Counted from the stretch's first letter, positions 7,550 through 15,410 are shown. The stretch is DNA of 23,265 bases from JACZWL01 sp046756445 (GCA_046756445.1 JBHHWI010000044.1:1-23265); one strand, 5' to 3'. Numbers and translations: made by a program. Notes: a model not told the origin generated them from the letters alone.

Positions 7550-9034
7550 ATGTGTAACTTGCCGCAAAGCATTTATTCGGTCGAAGGTGTCCGGGAGGTC
7601 GACCGCGCCGCGATCGAGGACCTGGGCATTCCGGGTTACACGATGATGACCTCGGCGGCCATGGAGGCGCTGGACGAGGCGTTCAGCCGGTTTCCGGACA
7701 CCAGGCGATGGCAGGTGATCTGTGGTGCGGGCAACAACGGCGGTGACGGCTACGTGCTCGCGCGACTTGCCGCACAGCAGGGGATTGCCGTGTCGGTCAT
7801 CGCGCTGACGCCGACGGACAAGCTGCGTGGCGACGCGGCGACTGCCTACGCTGACTTCGTCGCCGACGGCGGCATCGTCGGGAGCTGGGAAGGAGCGCCG
7901 GACCCGCATGCCGATCTGATCGTCGACGCGTTGCTCGGCAGCGGGCTGGAGCGCGACGTCGGGGGGCTGTTCGCAGAGGTCATCGAAGCCATCAACGAGC
8001 ATGCCTCGCCGGTGCTGGCGATCGATATTCCGAGTGGCCTGGACGGCGATTCCGGCTCGATCCGCGGAACCGCCGTCGACGCGGCCCTCACGGTGACCTT
8101 TGTCGGCCTGAAGACCGGGCTGTTTCTGAACGATGGTCCGGACTGCGTCGGTGAACTGCGATTCTCGGACCTGCTGATCCCGCACAAGTGTTACGACGGC
8201 GCCGCAGTCCAGTTGCGCAGGATCGATTACGCGCAATTGGCGAACGTTTTGCCGCCGAGAAGACGCGGCGCACACAAGGGGGACTTCGGGCACCTGCTGC
8301 TGGTGGGCGGTGGCCCCGGCATGCCGGGCGCCATACGCCTGGCCGGAGAGGCGGCGCTGCGCTGCGGCGCCGGCCGGGTCAGTATCGCCACGCATCCGTC
8401 CCACCACGCGGCGATATCGGCGGGCCGGCCGGAGCTGATGTGCCACGCCGTCGACAGCGCGTCCGATCTCGGACCGCTGCTGCAGGCGGTCGATACGATT
8501 GCCGTCGGGCCGGGCCTGGGCACGGGTAATTGGGGCGGCAGGCTTTTCGATGCGGTCGTCAAGCTCGACATGCCCCTGGTGGTCGATGCCGATGCGCTGA
8601 ACCGGCTTGCCGAAGCCCCGGTATCCCGAGACCAGTGGATACTGACGCCGCATCCCGGCGAGGCCGGCCGGCTGCTCGGGTCCGGTGCGGGCGCGGTCCA
8701 GGGGGACCGGCTCGGATCGACCGAAAGCCTGAGGGACAAGTACGGCGGGACGATCGTCCTGAAAGGGGCCGGATCGCTGGTCTCTTCGGTGACCGGCCCG
8801 GCGTGGATATGCACCTCGGGCAACCCGGGCATGGCGTCACCCGGCATGGGCGATGTGCTCACCGGCGTTATCGCGTCGCTGCTCGCACAGGGGATGGATT
8901 ACGAGCAGGCGGCCGCGTACGGCGTCGAGGTTCATGCGCGCGCGGGCGATGCCGCGGCAAAGGCGGGTCAACGCGGTCTGATCGCATCGGACGTGCTCGA
9001 GGAACTCAGGTCCTGGGTAAACCCGCAGACGTAA
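7550..9034 (+). CDS. nnr: Bifunctional NAD(P)H-hydrate epimerase / ADP-dependent dehydratase
   Basis: Nnr repairs damaged hydrated NADH and NADPH. The N-terminal YjeF_N domain interconverts the R and S hydrates, and the C-terminal carbohydrate-kinase-like domain dehydrates the S form using ADP. The 494-residue protein has both. The epimerase domain (about 1-215) carries GAGNNGGDGYVLAR (59-72) and AIDIPSGLDGDSG (157-169). The dehydratase domain (about 230-490) carries HKGDFGHLLLVGG (242-254), GPGLG (320-324), TPHPGE (366-371) and GNPGMASPGMGDVLTG (424-439), with the catalytic Asp in GMGD. The open frame extends far upstream, but the ATG at 7550 matches where homologues begin and has AGGG 7 nt before it. 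Its end overlaps the likely tsaE start. Confidence 0.97.
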   Translation: MCNLPQSIYSVEGVREVDRAAIEDLGIPGYTMMTSAAMEALDEAFSRFPDTRRWQVICGAGNNGGDGYVLARLAAQQGIAVSVIALTPTDKLRGDAATAYADFVADGGIVGSWEGAPDPHADLIVDALLGSGLERDVGGLFAEVIEAINEHASPVLAIDIPSGLDGDSGSIRGTAVDAALTVTFVGLKTGLFLNDGPDCVGELRFSDLLIPHKCYDGAAVQLRRIDYAQLANVLPPRRRGAHKGDFGHLLLVGGGPGMPGAIRLAGEAALRCGAGRVSIATHPSHHAAISAGRPELMCHAVDSASDLGPLLQAVDTIAVGPGLGTGNWGGRLFDAVVKLDMPLVVDADALNRLAEAPVSRDQWILTPHPGEAGRLLGSGAGAVQGDRLGSTESLRDKYGGTIVLKGAGSLVSSVTGPAWICTSGNPGMASPGMGDVLTGVIASLLAQGMDYEQAAAYGVEVHARAGDAAAKAGQRGLIASDVLEELRSWVNPQT

Positions 9035-9486
9035 TCCTGGACCTTCCCGACGAGGCGGCGACCCGCAAACTCGGCGGGCGGTTGGCCGCATCGCTGCCGA
9101 AAGACCCGGGCGGCTGGATGATTCTCCTGCGCGGAGAACTCGGCGCGGGCAAATCCACCCTGGCCCGGGCCGTGCTCCGGGCGCTGGGACACGAAGGCAA
9201 TGTGCCGAGCCCGACCTACACGCTGGTAGAGCCCTATCAGATCGGTGCGGTGTCGGCCTATCACGTCGACCTGTACCGCATCACCGGGGCGAGCGAGCTC
9301 GAATTCCTGGGCTTCTCGGATCTCTGCGAGGGCCTGGTCCTGATCGAGTGGCCGGAGCGGGCGGAGGGCCTGACCGAGCAGGGCGACCTGCTCATCGATC
9401 TCTGCTACTCGGGCGATGGCAGGACTGCGCGGGTTTTCGGCATCAGCGAGCGTGGCCGGGCAGCCATTAAAGCGGTTCTACTTTAA
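9013..9486 (+). CDS. tsaE: tRNA threonylcarbamoyladenosine biosynthesis ATPase TsaE
   Basis: TsaE is the ATPase that works with TsaB and TsaD to place the t6A modification at position 37 of ANN-decoding tRNAs. Visible motifs (numbered from the chosen start, 157 residues) are Walker A GELGAGKST (41-49), SPTYTLVEPY (66-75), HVDLYRI (84-90) and IEWPER (111-116). The conserved N-terminal strand and LPDEAAT segment matches the start of E. coli TsaE. However, no ATG, GTG or TTG lies in frame close upstream of that segment. The best candidate is CTG at 9013, with GAGGA 9 nt upstream, giving a 22-nt overlap with nnr. The first conventional start (TTG at 9082) would delete about 23 residues, including the conserved segment. 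The 3' end is certain and the 5' end is not. Confidence 0.9.
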   Translation: MGKPADVILDLPDEAATRKLGGRLAASLPKDPGGWMILLRGELGAGKSTLARAVLRALGHEGNVPSPTYTLVEPYQIGAVSAYHVDLYRITGASELEFLGFSDLCEGLVLIEWPERAEGLTEQGDLLIDLCYSGDGRTARVFGISERGRAAIKAVLL

Positions 9487-9497
9487 ATAACCGCTTT
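9469..9497 (+). terminator. Weak hairpin overlapping the tsaE stop codon
   Basis: A perfect 9-bp stem (9469-9477 and 9489-9497) has an 11-nt AT-rich loop that contains the TAA stop of tsaE. The bases after the stem are T-rich but broken (CTTTATC, then ATAATTTTG), so termination would be partial. It marks the point where the otherwise tight superoperon opens into a 104-bp AT-rich gap. Confidence 0.4.
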
Positions 9498-9523
9498 ATC
9501 TTCATAATTTTGAACACAATACA

Positions 9524-9551
9524 TTGGATTTTTGGCTCAGATTCGTATACT
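9524..9551 (+). promoter_or_regulatory. Candidate promoter for amiB
   Basis: TTGGAT (9524-9529) is followed after 16 bp by TATACT (9546-9551, 5 of 6 to the -10 consensus). It lies in the AT-rich tsaE-amiB gap (9487-9590) just after the hairpin at 9469-9497. The -35 element matches only at TTG, so this is tentative. The gap holds nothing else I can identify. Confidence 0.3.
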
Positions 9552-9593
9552 GACCCGACATAATCCCTCTGGATCCAGACATAACGCCGAGTG

Positions 9594-10916
9594 ATGTCCA
9601 GGCTGCGCCTCATTGTGACTGGCTTGCTGCTGCTGACGCCGACCGTCGGGCAGGCTGACAGCACGGTGCAAAACATCCGGGTCTGGGCGGAAAGCGGCAA
9701 GACACGCGTTGTTCTCGATCTCAGCCGACCGGCCCGGCACAACATCTTCACACTGCGCGGACCCGATCGCCTGGTGGTCGACCTGAGCGACGCCAGGCTG
9801 GCCAAGTCTCTGCGCCGCATGCCCGCCGGCGTCGGCTCACTCAAGGGCATCAGGACCGGGGTGCGCGCCAGCGGCCAGCTTCGGGTGGTACTGGACCTCC
9901 GCGAGGCGGTCCGGTCACGGAGTTTTACCGCCGGACCGAACGGCCAGTACGGTGACCGGCTGGTCATCGACCTGCAGCGGCAGGGCAACCTTCAGGCGGT
10001 GAAACGGGCGTCAGAGGCCTATGCCCGCGGCAGGGACATCGTCATCGCGGTCGATCCCGGCCACGGCGGGCACGATCCGGGCGCAGTCGGGCGTGCCAGA
10101 ATCAGGGAAAAGGATGTCGCACTGGCGATCGGGCGGTCTCTCGCCAGCCGAATCGACGCCGAGCCCGGCATGAAGTCGGTTCTGGTCCGAAAAGGGGATT
10201 ACTTTGTTCGCTTGCGCGATCGCATCGAGATCGCCCGGCGAGCCAAGGCGGATCTTTTCATATCCATTCACGCGGACGCGATCGATGACCGGCGCGCCAG
10301 GGGCGCAACGATTTACGTGCTGTCGCTGAAAGGGGCGAGTGACGAGGCCGCCAAGCGACTGGCTCAACGCGAAAATGCCGCCGACCTGGTCGGCGGCGTG
10401 TCGCTTGCGGACAAGGATCCCGTCTTGGCTTCCGTATTGCTCGATCTTTCCCAGAATGCGGCGCTCAGTGCGAGCCTCGATGTCGCCTCGAAGGTCATCC
10501 GGGAACTCGGCCGGGTCGGGTCCGTGCACCGCCGGAAGGTTCAGCAGGCCGGGCTGCTGGTGCTCAAGTCGCCGGACGTCCCGTCGATTCTCGTCGAGAC
10601 CAATTTCATATCGAATCCGGTCGAGGAAAAGAAGCTCGGGAGCAGCGCGCACCAGAGAAAGCTCGCATCCGCGATCCTGGCGGGAATCCGAAGTTATTTC
10701 TATCAGAATCCGCCGCCGGAGACGCGGATCGCGATGGATCTCGAGCGCACGCCAACGCGGCAGGTCCGTCATGTGATCTCCCGGGGTGACACGCTGAGCG
10801 AAATCGCCGAGCGTTACGACGTCAGCATGTCGGCCATCAGGGTCGCGAACAAATTATCCGGCGACCGTATTCGCGTCGGACAGACGCTCAGGATTCCGAT
10901 CTTCGCCGGCACGTAG
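9594..10916 (+). CDS. amiB: N-acetylmuramoyl-L-alanine amidase with AMIN and LysM domains
   Basis: This periplasmic zinc amidase splits septal peptidoglycan during cell separation, normally under EnvC/NlpD-type activators. The 440-residue protein begins with a signal peptide (hydrophobic about 5-18, likely cleavage after GQA). It then has an AMIN domain (about 24-127), an Amidase_3 domain (about 150-368) and a C-terminal LysM repeat (about 393-436). Zinc and catalytic residues are visible: His157 in DPGHGGHDPG, Glu172 in IREKD, His226 in SIHADA and Glu335 in VETNF. The domain order and position between tsaE and mutL identify it as AmiB. A GTG three bases upstream (9591) is an equally possible start, and no clear ribosome binding site is seen. 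Its TAG abuts the palindrome at 10917-10969 with no spacer. Confidence 0.95.
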   Translation: MSRLRLIVTGLLLLTPTVGQADSTVQNIRVWAESGKTRVVLDLSRPARHNIFTLRGPDRLVVDLSDARLAKSLRRMPAGVGSLKGIRTGVRASGQLRVVLDLREAVRSRSFTAGPNGQYGDRLVIDLQRQGNLQAVKRASEAYARGRDIVIAVDPGHGGHDPGAVGRARIREKDVALAIGRSLASRIDAEPGMKSVLVRKGDYFVRLRDRIEIARRAKADLFISIHADAIDDRRARGATIYVLSLKGASDEAAKRLAQRENAADLVGGVSLADKDPVLASVLLDLSQNAALSASLDVASKVIRELGRVGSVHRRKVQQAGLLVLKSPDVPSILVETNFISNPVEEKKLGSSAHQRKLASAILAGIRSYFYQNPPPETRIAMDLERTPTRQVRHVISRGDTLSEIAERYDVSMSAIRVANKLSGDRIRVGQTLRIPIFAGT

Positions 10917-10969
10917 ACAAAAAGGGGTCAGAGCCCTTTAATCGAAAAAGGGCTCTGACCCCTTTTTGT
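10917..10969. repeat. Perfect 23-bp-arm palindrome (REPIN/MITE-like), also a strong bidirectional terminator shape
   Basis: The arms at 10917-10939 and 10947-10969 are exact reverse complements over 23 bp, around a 7-nt loop (AATCGAA). The core of the arm is GGGGTCAGAGCCCTTT. In my memory, GGGGTCAGAG-type palindromes of this sort recur in proteobacterial genomes, often near REP-associated tyrosine transposases. No transposase is present here. Because each arm ends in an A5/T5 run, the element also has the form of an intrinsic terminator in either direction (a GC-rich stem ending in TTTTTGTTT on the plus strand). It begins at the base after the amiB stop and ends 18 nt before the mutL start. 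Confidence 0.8.
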
Positions 10970-10987
10970 TTACGCTAATATCCTTGC

Positions 10988-12733
10988 ATGCCTATTCGCG
11001 AGTTGCCGGGCCACCTGGTCAATCAAATTGCTGCCGGCGAAGTCGTCGAGCGACCGGCTTCGGTGGTGAAGGAACTGGTGGAGAACAGTCTCGACGCGGG
11101 CGCAAGCAGTATCGCAGTCGACGTGCTGACCGGCGGACGGAAGCTGATTCGCGTTCGTGATAACGGCTCGGGCATCCCGAAAGACGAGCTGAAACTGGCG
11201 CTGGGCCGGCACGCGACCAGCAAAATCACGAGCCTGAATGACCTCGAAGCCGTTGTCTCACTGGGATTTCGCGGCGAGGCACTGCCCAGCATCGCCTCGG
11301 TTGCACGGCTTTCGCTGTGCTCCCGGACTGCCGGGGACGACTCTGCATGGCAGGTGGAGGCGGACGCCGGTGCGGTCGGTTCGCCGCGCCCAGCGGCGCA
11401 TCCCGCAGGCAGTACGGTCGAGGTGCATGATCTCTTCTACAACACGCCGGCGAGACGAAAATTCCTGCGCACCGAAAGGACCGAATTCAACCACATCGAC
11501 CGGTGGATTCGCCGGCTGGCCCTGGCCAGGCCGGACGTTGCCTTTACGCTGACCCACAACCGGCGCACGGTGCTGCGGCTCGAGCCGGCCAGCGATCCGG
11601 ACCGGCAGCTATTCAGGCTCAGCGAGGTCTGCGGTCCGGAGTTTGCGTCCCAGACAATACACGTACAAAGGGAAGCCGAAGATATGGCGCTGGCGGGCTG
11701 GCTGGGCCTGCCGGGTTTCAGTCGCAGCCAGCCGGATCTCCAGTTCTGGTTCGTCAACGGCCGAAGCATAACGGACAAGACCCTCAGTCACGCGGCCCGG
11801 CACGCCTACCGGGACGTTCTCTTTCATGGCCGGTTTCCGGCCTACGTGCTGAGCGTCAGCATGGATCCGGCACTGGTTGACGCGAACGCGCACCCCGCCA
11901 AGCACGAGGTCCGCTTCCGGGACGGCCGGCGCGTGCACGGCCTGGTGTCGCAGGCCATCGAATACGCGCTCAGTGAAACGCGTCCCGGGGGCCACGGGGC
12001 CGGCGCCCCGGCGGTGGCGCCGACGGCTGCCGCGAAGCCCGGGCAGGCATGGATGCCGCTCCGAGGCGGCGGTGCACCGTCATCGGCCGCCGTGGCCGAG
12101 GCGATTGGCGCGTACCGGACAATGGCCCGGGAGCCGGTCGCTGCTGCCGACGAAGTGCCGCCGCTGGGGTACGCGATCGCGCAGCTTGCCGGCGTCTACG
12201 TGCTGGCCGAAAACGCCGACGGGCTGGTCATCGTCGACATGCATGCGGCACACGAACGGATCGTCTACGAAAAACTGAAAAAGGCCTTCGACGCCGGCGA
12301 TCTGGTCCGTCAACCACTGCTCGTGCCGGTCACGGTAGCCGTCTCGGAGAGCGAGGCAGGGCTGGTCGACGCCGGGCTTTTCTCGAAGCTCGGTCTGGTC
12401 GTCACCCGGGGTGGGCCGACCAGCGTCGTCGTTCGCGAGGTCCCGGCGCTGCTGAATCAGGCCGACATCGAAGGCCTGGTCCGGGATGTGCTGTCAGACC
12501 TGCAGGCAGCGGGCCGGACCAGCCAGGTCGAGGACGCCTGTCACGAACTCCTTGCGACCATGGCCTGCCATCATTCAGTGCGCGCCAGCCGGCCCCTCAC
12601 GATCGACGAGATGAACGCATTGTTGCGCGAGATGGAAACGACCGACCGGGCGGACCAGTGCAATCACGGCAGGCCGACCTGGACCAGCGTCAGCATGGCC
12701 GAGCTCGACCGGCTGTTCCTGCGCGGCCGCTAG
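10988..12733 (+). CDS. mutL: DNA mismatch repair protein MutL (endonuclease-type)
   Basis: MutL links mismatch recognition by MutS to strand incision. The 581-residue protein has the GHKL ATPase domain with NQIAAGEVVERPASVVKEL (12-30), DNGSGI (58-63), the ATP-lid region GRHATSK (73-79) and GFRGEAL (93-99), followed by a linker (about 330-390). The C-terminal dimerisation domain keeps metal-site motifs of nicking MutLs: DMHAAHERIVYE (417-428, the DQHA-x2-E-x4-E motif with Gln changed to Met), ACHHSVRA (526-533) and QCNHGRPTW (557-565). This differs from E. coli MutL, which lacks them and relies on MutH. No Shine-Dalgarno sequence is visible in the 18 nt between the palindrome and the ATG. miaA follows after 13 nt. 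Confidence 0.97.
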   Translation: MPIRELPGHLVNQIAAGEVVERPASVVKELVENSLDAGASSIAVDVLTGGRKLIRVRDNGSGIPKDELKLALGRHATSKITSLNDLEAVVSLGFRGEALPSIASVARLSLCSRTAGDDSAWQVEADAGAVGSPRPAAHPAGSTVEVHDLFYNTPARRKFLRTERTEFNHIDRWIRRLALARPDVAFTLTHNRRTVLRLEPASDPDRQLFRLSEVCGPEFASQTIHVQREAEDMALAGWLGLPGFSRSQPDLQFWFVNGRSITDKTLSHAARHAYRDVLFHGRFPAYVLSVSMDPALVDANAHPAKHEVRFRDGRRVHGLVSQAIEYALSETRPGGHGAGAPAVAPTAAAKPGQAWMPLRGGGAPSSAAVAEAIGAYRTMAREPVAAADEVPPLGYAIAQLAGVYVLAENADGLVIVDMHAAHERIVYEKLKKAFDAGDLVRQPLLVPVTVAVSESEAGLVDAGLFSKLGLVVTRGGPTSVVVREVPALLNQADIEGLVRDVLSDLQAAGRTSQVEDACHELLATMACHHSVRASRPLTIDEMNALLREMETTDRADQCNHGRPTWTSVSMAELDRLFLRGR

Positions 12734-12746
12734 ATTCTCCGGTGCA

Positions 12747-13673
12747 ATGGCGATTCACCCTGCAATCTGCCTGGCAGGTCCGACCGCCTCTGGAAAGACC
12801 GGGCTTGCGATCCGCCTGCGTGAGAGACTGCCGCTGGAGATCATCAGCGTCGACTCCGCGCTGGTCTACCGTGGCATGGACATCGGCACCGCCAAGCCCG
12901 ATGCAAAGACGCTCGAAATCGCGCCCCACAGACTGATCGACATTCGCGAACCCGAGGACAGCTATTCGGCCGGTGAGTTCGTCCGCGATGCCCTGACCGA
13001 GATACGCGAGATTCGCGAGTCCGGCCGTGTCCCCCTGCTGGTCGGCGGCACCATGATGTATTTCCGGTCGCTGACCGAGGGCATCGCGAAATTACCCGAG
13101 GCGGACCCGGTCATGAGAACCGAACTGGACGAGCAGGCGGCTGCGGTCGGCTGGCCCGCGATGCATGAAAAACTGAGCATTATCGATCCGGTGGCGGCGG
13201 CACGGATCGACCCCAACGACAGCCAGAGGATTCAGCGCGCGCTCGAGGTCTTCGCGATCAGCGGGGTGCCGATCAGCGAGTGGCAGAGTGCGGGGCGCCG
13301 TCCCGAAGACAGCTACCTCAAGGTCTCGCTGGTACCGGGCTCGCGTGCGGTACTTCATGAGCGCATAGCCAGCCGGCTGCAACGGATGATCGAGGACGGG
13401 TTCGTCGAGGAGGTTGACAGGCTGCGACAGCGACCCGGTCTCAGCAGCCGGAGTCCGTCGATGCGGGCAGTCGGCTACCGGCAGATCTGGTCCCACCTGG
13501 ACGGGAATTGCGACCTGTCCAGCGCGGCGTCCCGGGCGCTGGCGGCGACCCGGCAACTGGCCAAGCGACAACTGACCTGGCTTCGCGCCGACTGGCGCGA
13601 GCACCCGTTCGACCCGCTTGAACACGCCAGTTTCGACGCCATATTGTCGCTTCTCGACAGGCATTTGAACTGA
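12747..13673 (+). CDS. miaA: tRNA dimethylallyltransferase
   Basis: MiaA adds a dimethylallyl group to N6 of A37 in tRNAs that read UNN codons, the first step to ms2i6A. The 308-residue protein has the P-loop GPTASGKT (11-18), the catalytic and tRNA-contacting VDSALVYRGMDIGTAKP (35-51), the LLVGGTMMYFRSL segment (97-109), the QRIQRALEVF helix and the late RAVGYRQ motif. Size is normal (E. coli MiaA has 316 residues). It sits in the conserved mutL-miaA-hfq order. A ribosome binding site before the ATG is weak, so translation is probably coupled to mutL. Confidence 0.98.
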   Translation: MAIHPAICLAGPTASGKTGLAIRLRERLPLEIISVDSALVYRGMDIGTAKPDAKTLEIAPHRLIDIREPEDSYSAGEFVRDALTEIREIRESGRVPLLVGGTMMYFRSLTEGIAKLPEADPVMRTELDEQAAAVGWPAMHEKLSIIDPVAAARIDPNDSQRIQRALEVFAISGVPISEWQSAGRRPEDSYLKVSLVPGSRAVLHERIASRLQRMIEDGFVEEVDRLRQRPGLSSRSPSMRAVGYRQIWSHLDGNCDLSSAASRALAATRQLAKRQLTWLRADWREHPFDPLEHASFDAILSLLDRHLN

Positions 13674-13696
13674 GATCCATCTGTTGCCAAAGCGTG

Positions 13697-13705
13697 TGAT
13701 AGAAT
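13697..13705 (+). promoter_or_regulatory. Candidate extended -10 promoter for hfq
   Basis: TGA-TAGAAT matches the extended -10 pattern (TGn plus 5 of 6 bases). It lies in the 127-bp miaA-hfq gap and would give a leader of about 90 nt before the hfq ATG. No -35 match is seen at 15-18 bp. Local hfq promoters in this region are expected from E. coli. The rest of the gap holds no gene that I can see. Confidence 0.4.
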
Positions 13706-13800
13706 TTTCCCAGCTTTGGGCTGAGCGTGGCAATTGGGCAACCGGCGCCACCGGCATGCCATGTTTAAGGTTGGGCATACAATAATAAGGAGAACCCGAA

Positions 13801-14049
13801 ATGGCTAAGGGCCAATCGTTGCAGGATCCCTTTCTGAACATTTTGCGCAAGGAAAAGGTTCCCGTGTCAATTTATCTGGTAAACGGGATCAAGTTGCAGG
13901 GGCAGGTTGATTCATTTGATCAATTCGTCGTGCTCTTGAAGAACAGTGTCAACCAAATGGTCTACAAACACGCGATATCGACTGTCGTGCCTGCGCGCAA
14001 CGTTCGCCTGCCCCTGCCGGACGACGAATCCGGAGAATCTGACGACTAG
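13801..14049 (+). CDS. hfq: RNA chaperone Hfq
   Basis: Hfq is the hexameric Sm-like protein that pairs small RNAs with mRNAs. The 82-residue protein follows the E. coli sequence almost residue for residue up to about 66. Seen are Gln8 and Asp9, the KLQGQVDSFDQFVVLLKN Sm1 region, and the Sm2 motif with YKHAIS (Tyr55, Lys56, His57) that forms the U-binding proximal face. The rim patch is R-K-E-K at 16-19 (R-R-E-R in E. coli). The C-terminal tail is short and ends in an acidic run (DDESGESDD, 74-82). Acidic tips of this kind are known in other Hfqs to help RNA release. An AAGGAG ribosome binding site 8 nt before the ATG is the strongest in the superoperon, which fits an abundant protein. hflX follows after 32 nt. 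Confidence 0.99.
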   Translation: MAKGQSLQDPFLNILRKEKVPVSIYLVNGIKLQGQVDSFDQFVVLLKNSVNQMVYKHAISTVVPARNVRLPLPDDESGESDD

Positions 14050-14081
14050 GCATTTCGATACGCGTTACCCGGAGGTCGTGT

Positions 14082-15392
14082 TTGTTTGAGCGACCACGAA
14101 GCGGCGAACGTGCAATTCTGGTTCATGCGGCGGCAGGCGGGGCCCCGGATACCATAGAACGCGAAGAATTTGTTGAACTGGCGACATCGGCCGGTGCGAT
14201 CATCGTCGATCAGCTGGTGAGCGCGCGAAAGCGTCCGGACTCCCGCTATTTCATCGGCAAGGGCAAACTCCGGGAGCTCGGCGACAGTGTCAGGGAGCAT
14301 CAGGCGGAGCTGGTTATATCCAGCGCGCCGCTGAGCCCGAGCCAGGAACGCAATCTCGAAAAAGACCTCGACTGCCGGGTCCTCGATCGCAACGGCCTGA
14401 TTCTCGATATCTTCGCCCAGCGGGCGCGCACCTTCGAAGGCAAGCTGCAGGTCGAACTGGCCCAGCTCAGGCACCTGTCGACACGACTGGTCCGTGGCTG
14501 GACCCACCTCGAACGGCAGAAAGGTGGTATCGGTCTTCGCGGACCGGGCGAAACACAGCTCGAAACGGACCGGCGCCTCATCGGCAGGCGGATCCGTCAG
14601 TTGAAGGCGCGTCTGGATCAGGTCGATACCCGCAGGGCGATGAACCGGCAGAATCGCATGCGTGCCGAGATACCGACAGTTGCATTGGTCGGCTACACCA
14701 ACGCCGGCAAGTCCACCTTGTTCAATTCGCTGACCCATGCGACTGTGTATGTCGAGGACAAGTTGTTCGCAACTCTGGATCCGACGATGAGAAGACTGGA
14801 GTTGCCGGGCGACCGGTACGCGATCGTGGCCGACACGGTCGGGTTCGTTCGTGACCTTCCGCACGAGTTGATCGCCGCTTTCCGGTCGACACTCCAGGAA
14901 ACCAGGGAGGCTGATCTGATTCTGCACCTGATCGACGCGAGCGATGCGGATCGCTGGCAACGGGTCAGGCAGGTCAACGCAGTATTGAAAGAGCTGGACG
15001 CGGATCGGGTACCGCAGATAAGGGTGTACAATAAAATCGACAAGCTGGACCGCAAGCCCCGCCTGACGAGCGATCGCAAGGGCGAGGGAAACGCGGTCTG
15101 GCTGTCTGCAATGACCGGTGAAGGAATTCCCCAGTTATTGGAAGTAATCGGGGACCGTCTGCGCCGCAGAATGGTCAACGTTACCATTCGCCTGAAACCC
15201 GGCCAGGGCCGGCTTCGTGCGGTGTTTTTCGAGCTGGGTGCGGTGCATGAGGAGACGGCGCTCGAGGACGGTGGATGGGTGCTGGAGCTTGACCTGGATG
15301 AGCGGGAATTCGCGAGGCTGGTGAAACGCGAGAACTTGCCCGCCGATATTCTGGAACAATCGGCAGTAGCGGAATCAAGCGGTGCTGCCTGA
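14082..15392 (+). CDS. hflX: Ribosome-associated GTPase HflX
   Basis: HflX is a GTPase that splits stalled or heat-damaged 70S ribosomes. The 436-residue protein has the N-terminal HflX domain, the linker motif GGIGLRGPGETQLE (148-161) and a G domain with G1 GYTNAGKST (204-212), G3 DTVGF (251-255), G4 NKID (317-320) and G5 SAMTGEG (342-348). A C-terminal domain follows. The start is TTG, with GGAGG 6 nt upstream, which is close to ideal. An out-of-frame GTG nearby is not used. The position between hfq and hflK is the E. coli order. Confidence 0.97.
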   Translation: MFERPRSGERAILVHAAAGGAPDTIEREEFVELATSAGAIIVDQLVSARKRPDSRYFIGKGKLRELGDSVREHQAELVISSAPLSPSQERNLEKDLDCRVLDRNGLILDIFAQRARTFEGKLQVELAQLRHLSTRLVRGWTHLERQKGGIGLRGPGETQLETDRRLIGRRIRQLKARLDQVDTRRAMNRQNRMRAEIPTVALVGYTNAGKSTLFNSLTHATVYVEDKLFATLDPTMRRLELPGDRYAIVADTVGFVRDLPHELIAAFRSTLQETREADLILHLIDASDADRWQRVRQVNAVLKELDADRVPQIRVYNKIDKLDRKPRLTSDRKGEGNAVWLSAMTGEGIPQLLEVIGDRLRRRMVNVTIRLKPGQGRLRAVFFELGAVHEETALEDGGWVLELDLDEREFARLVKRENLPADILEQSAVAESSGAA

Positions 15393-15410
15393 CACGTGAC
15401 GTAGGAAGAC

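Noticed and set aside
7514..8653. Long minus-strand open frame continuing upstream of queG, opposite nnr
   Set aside because: Homology to QueG begins only at about 7513. The rest is antisense to clearly conserved nnr codons, a common effect of high GC.
8530..9012. Upstream extension of the tsaE frame to an ATG at 8530
   Set aside because: It lies wholly inside nnr in another frame, has an Arg/Gly-rich composition typical of a shadow, and no TsaE has such an extension.
13725..13775. Possible GC-rich hairpin or riboswitch in the hfq leader
   Set aside because: Only short, mutually exclusive pairings such as GGCGCC are visible, with no known riboswitch core.
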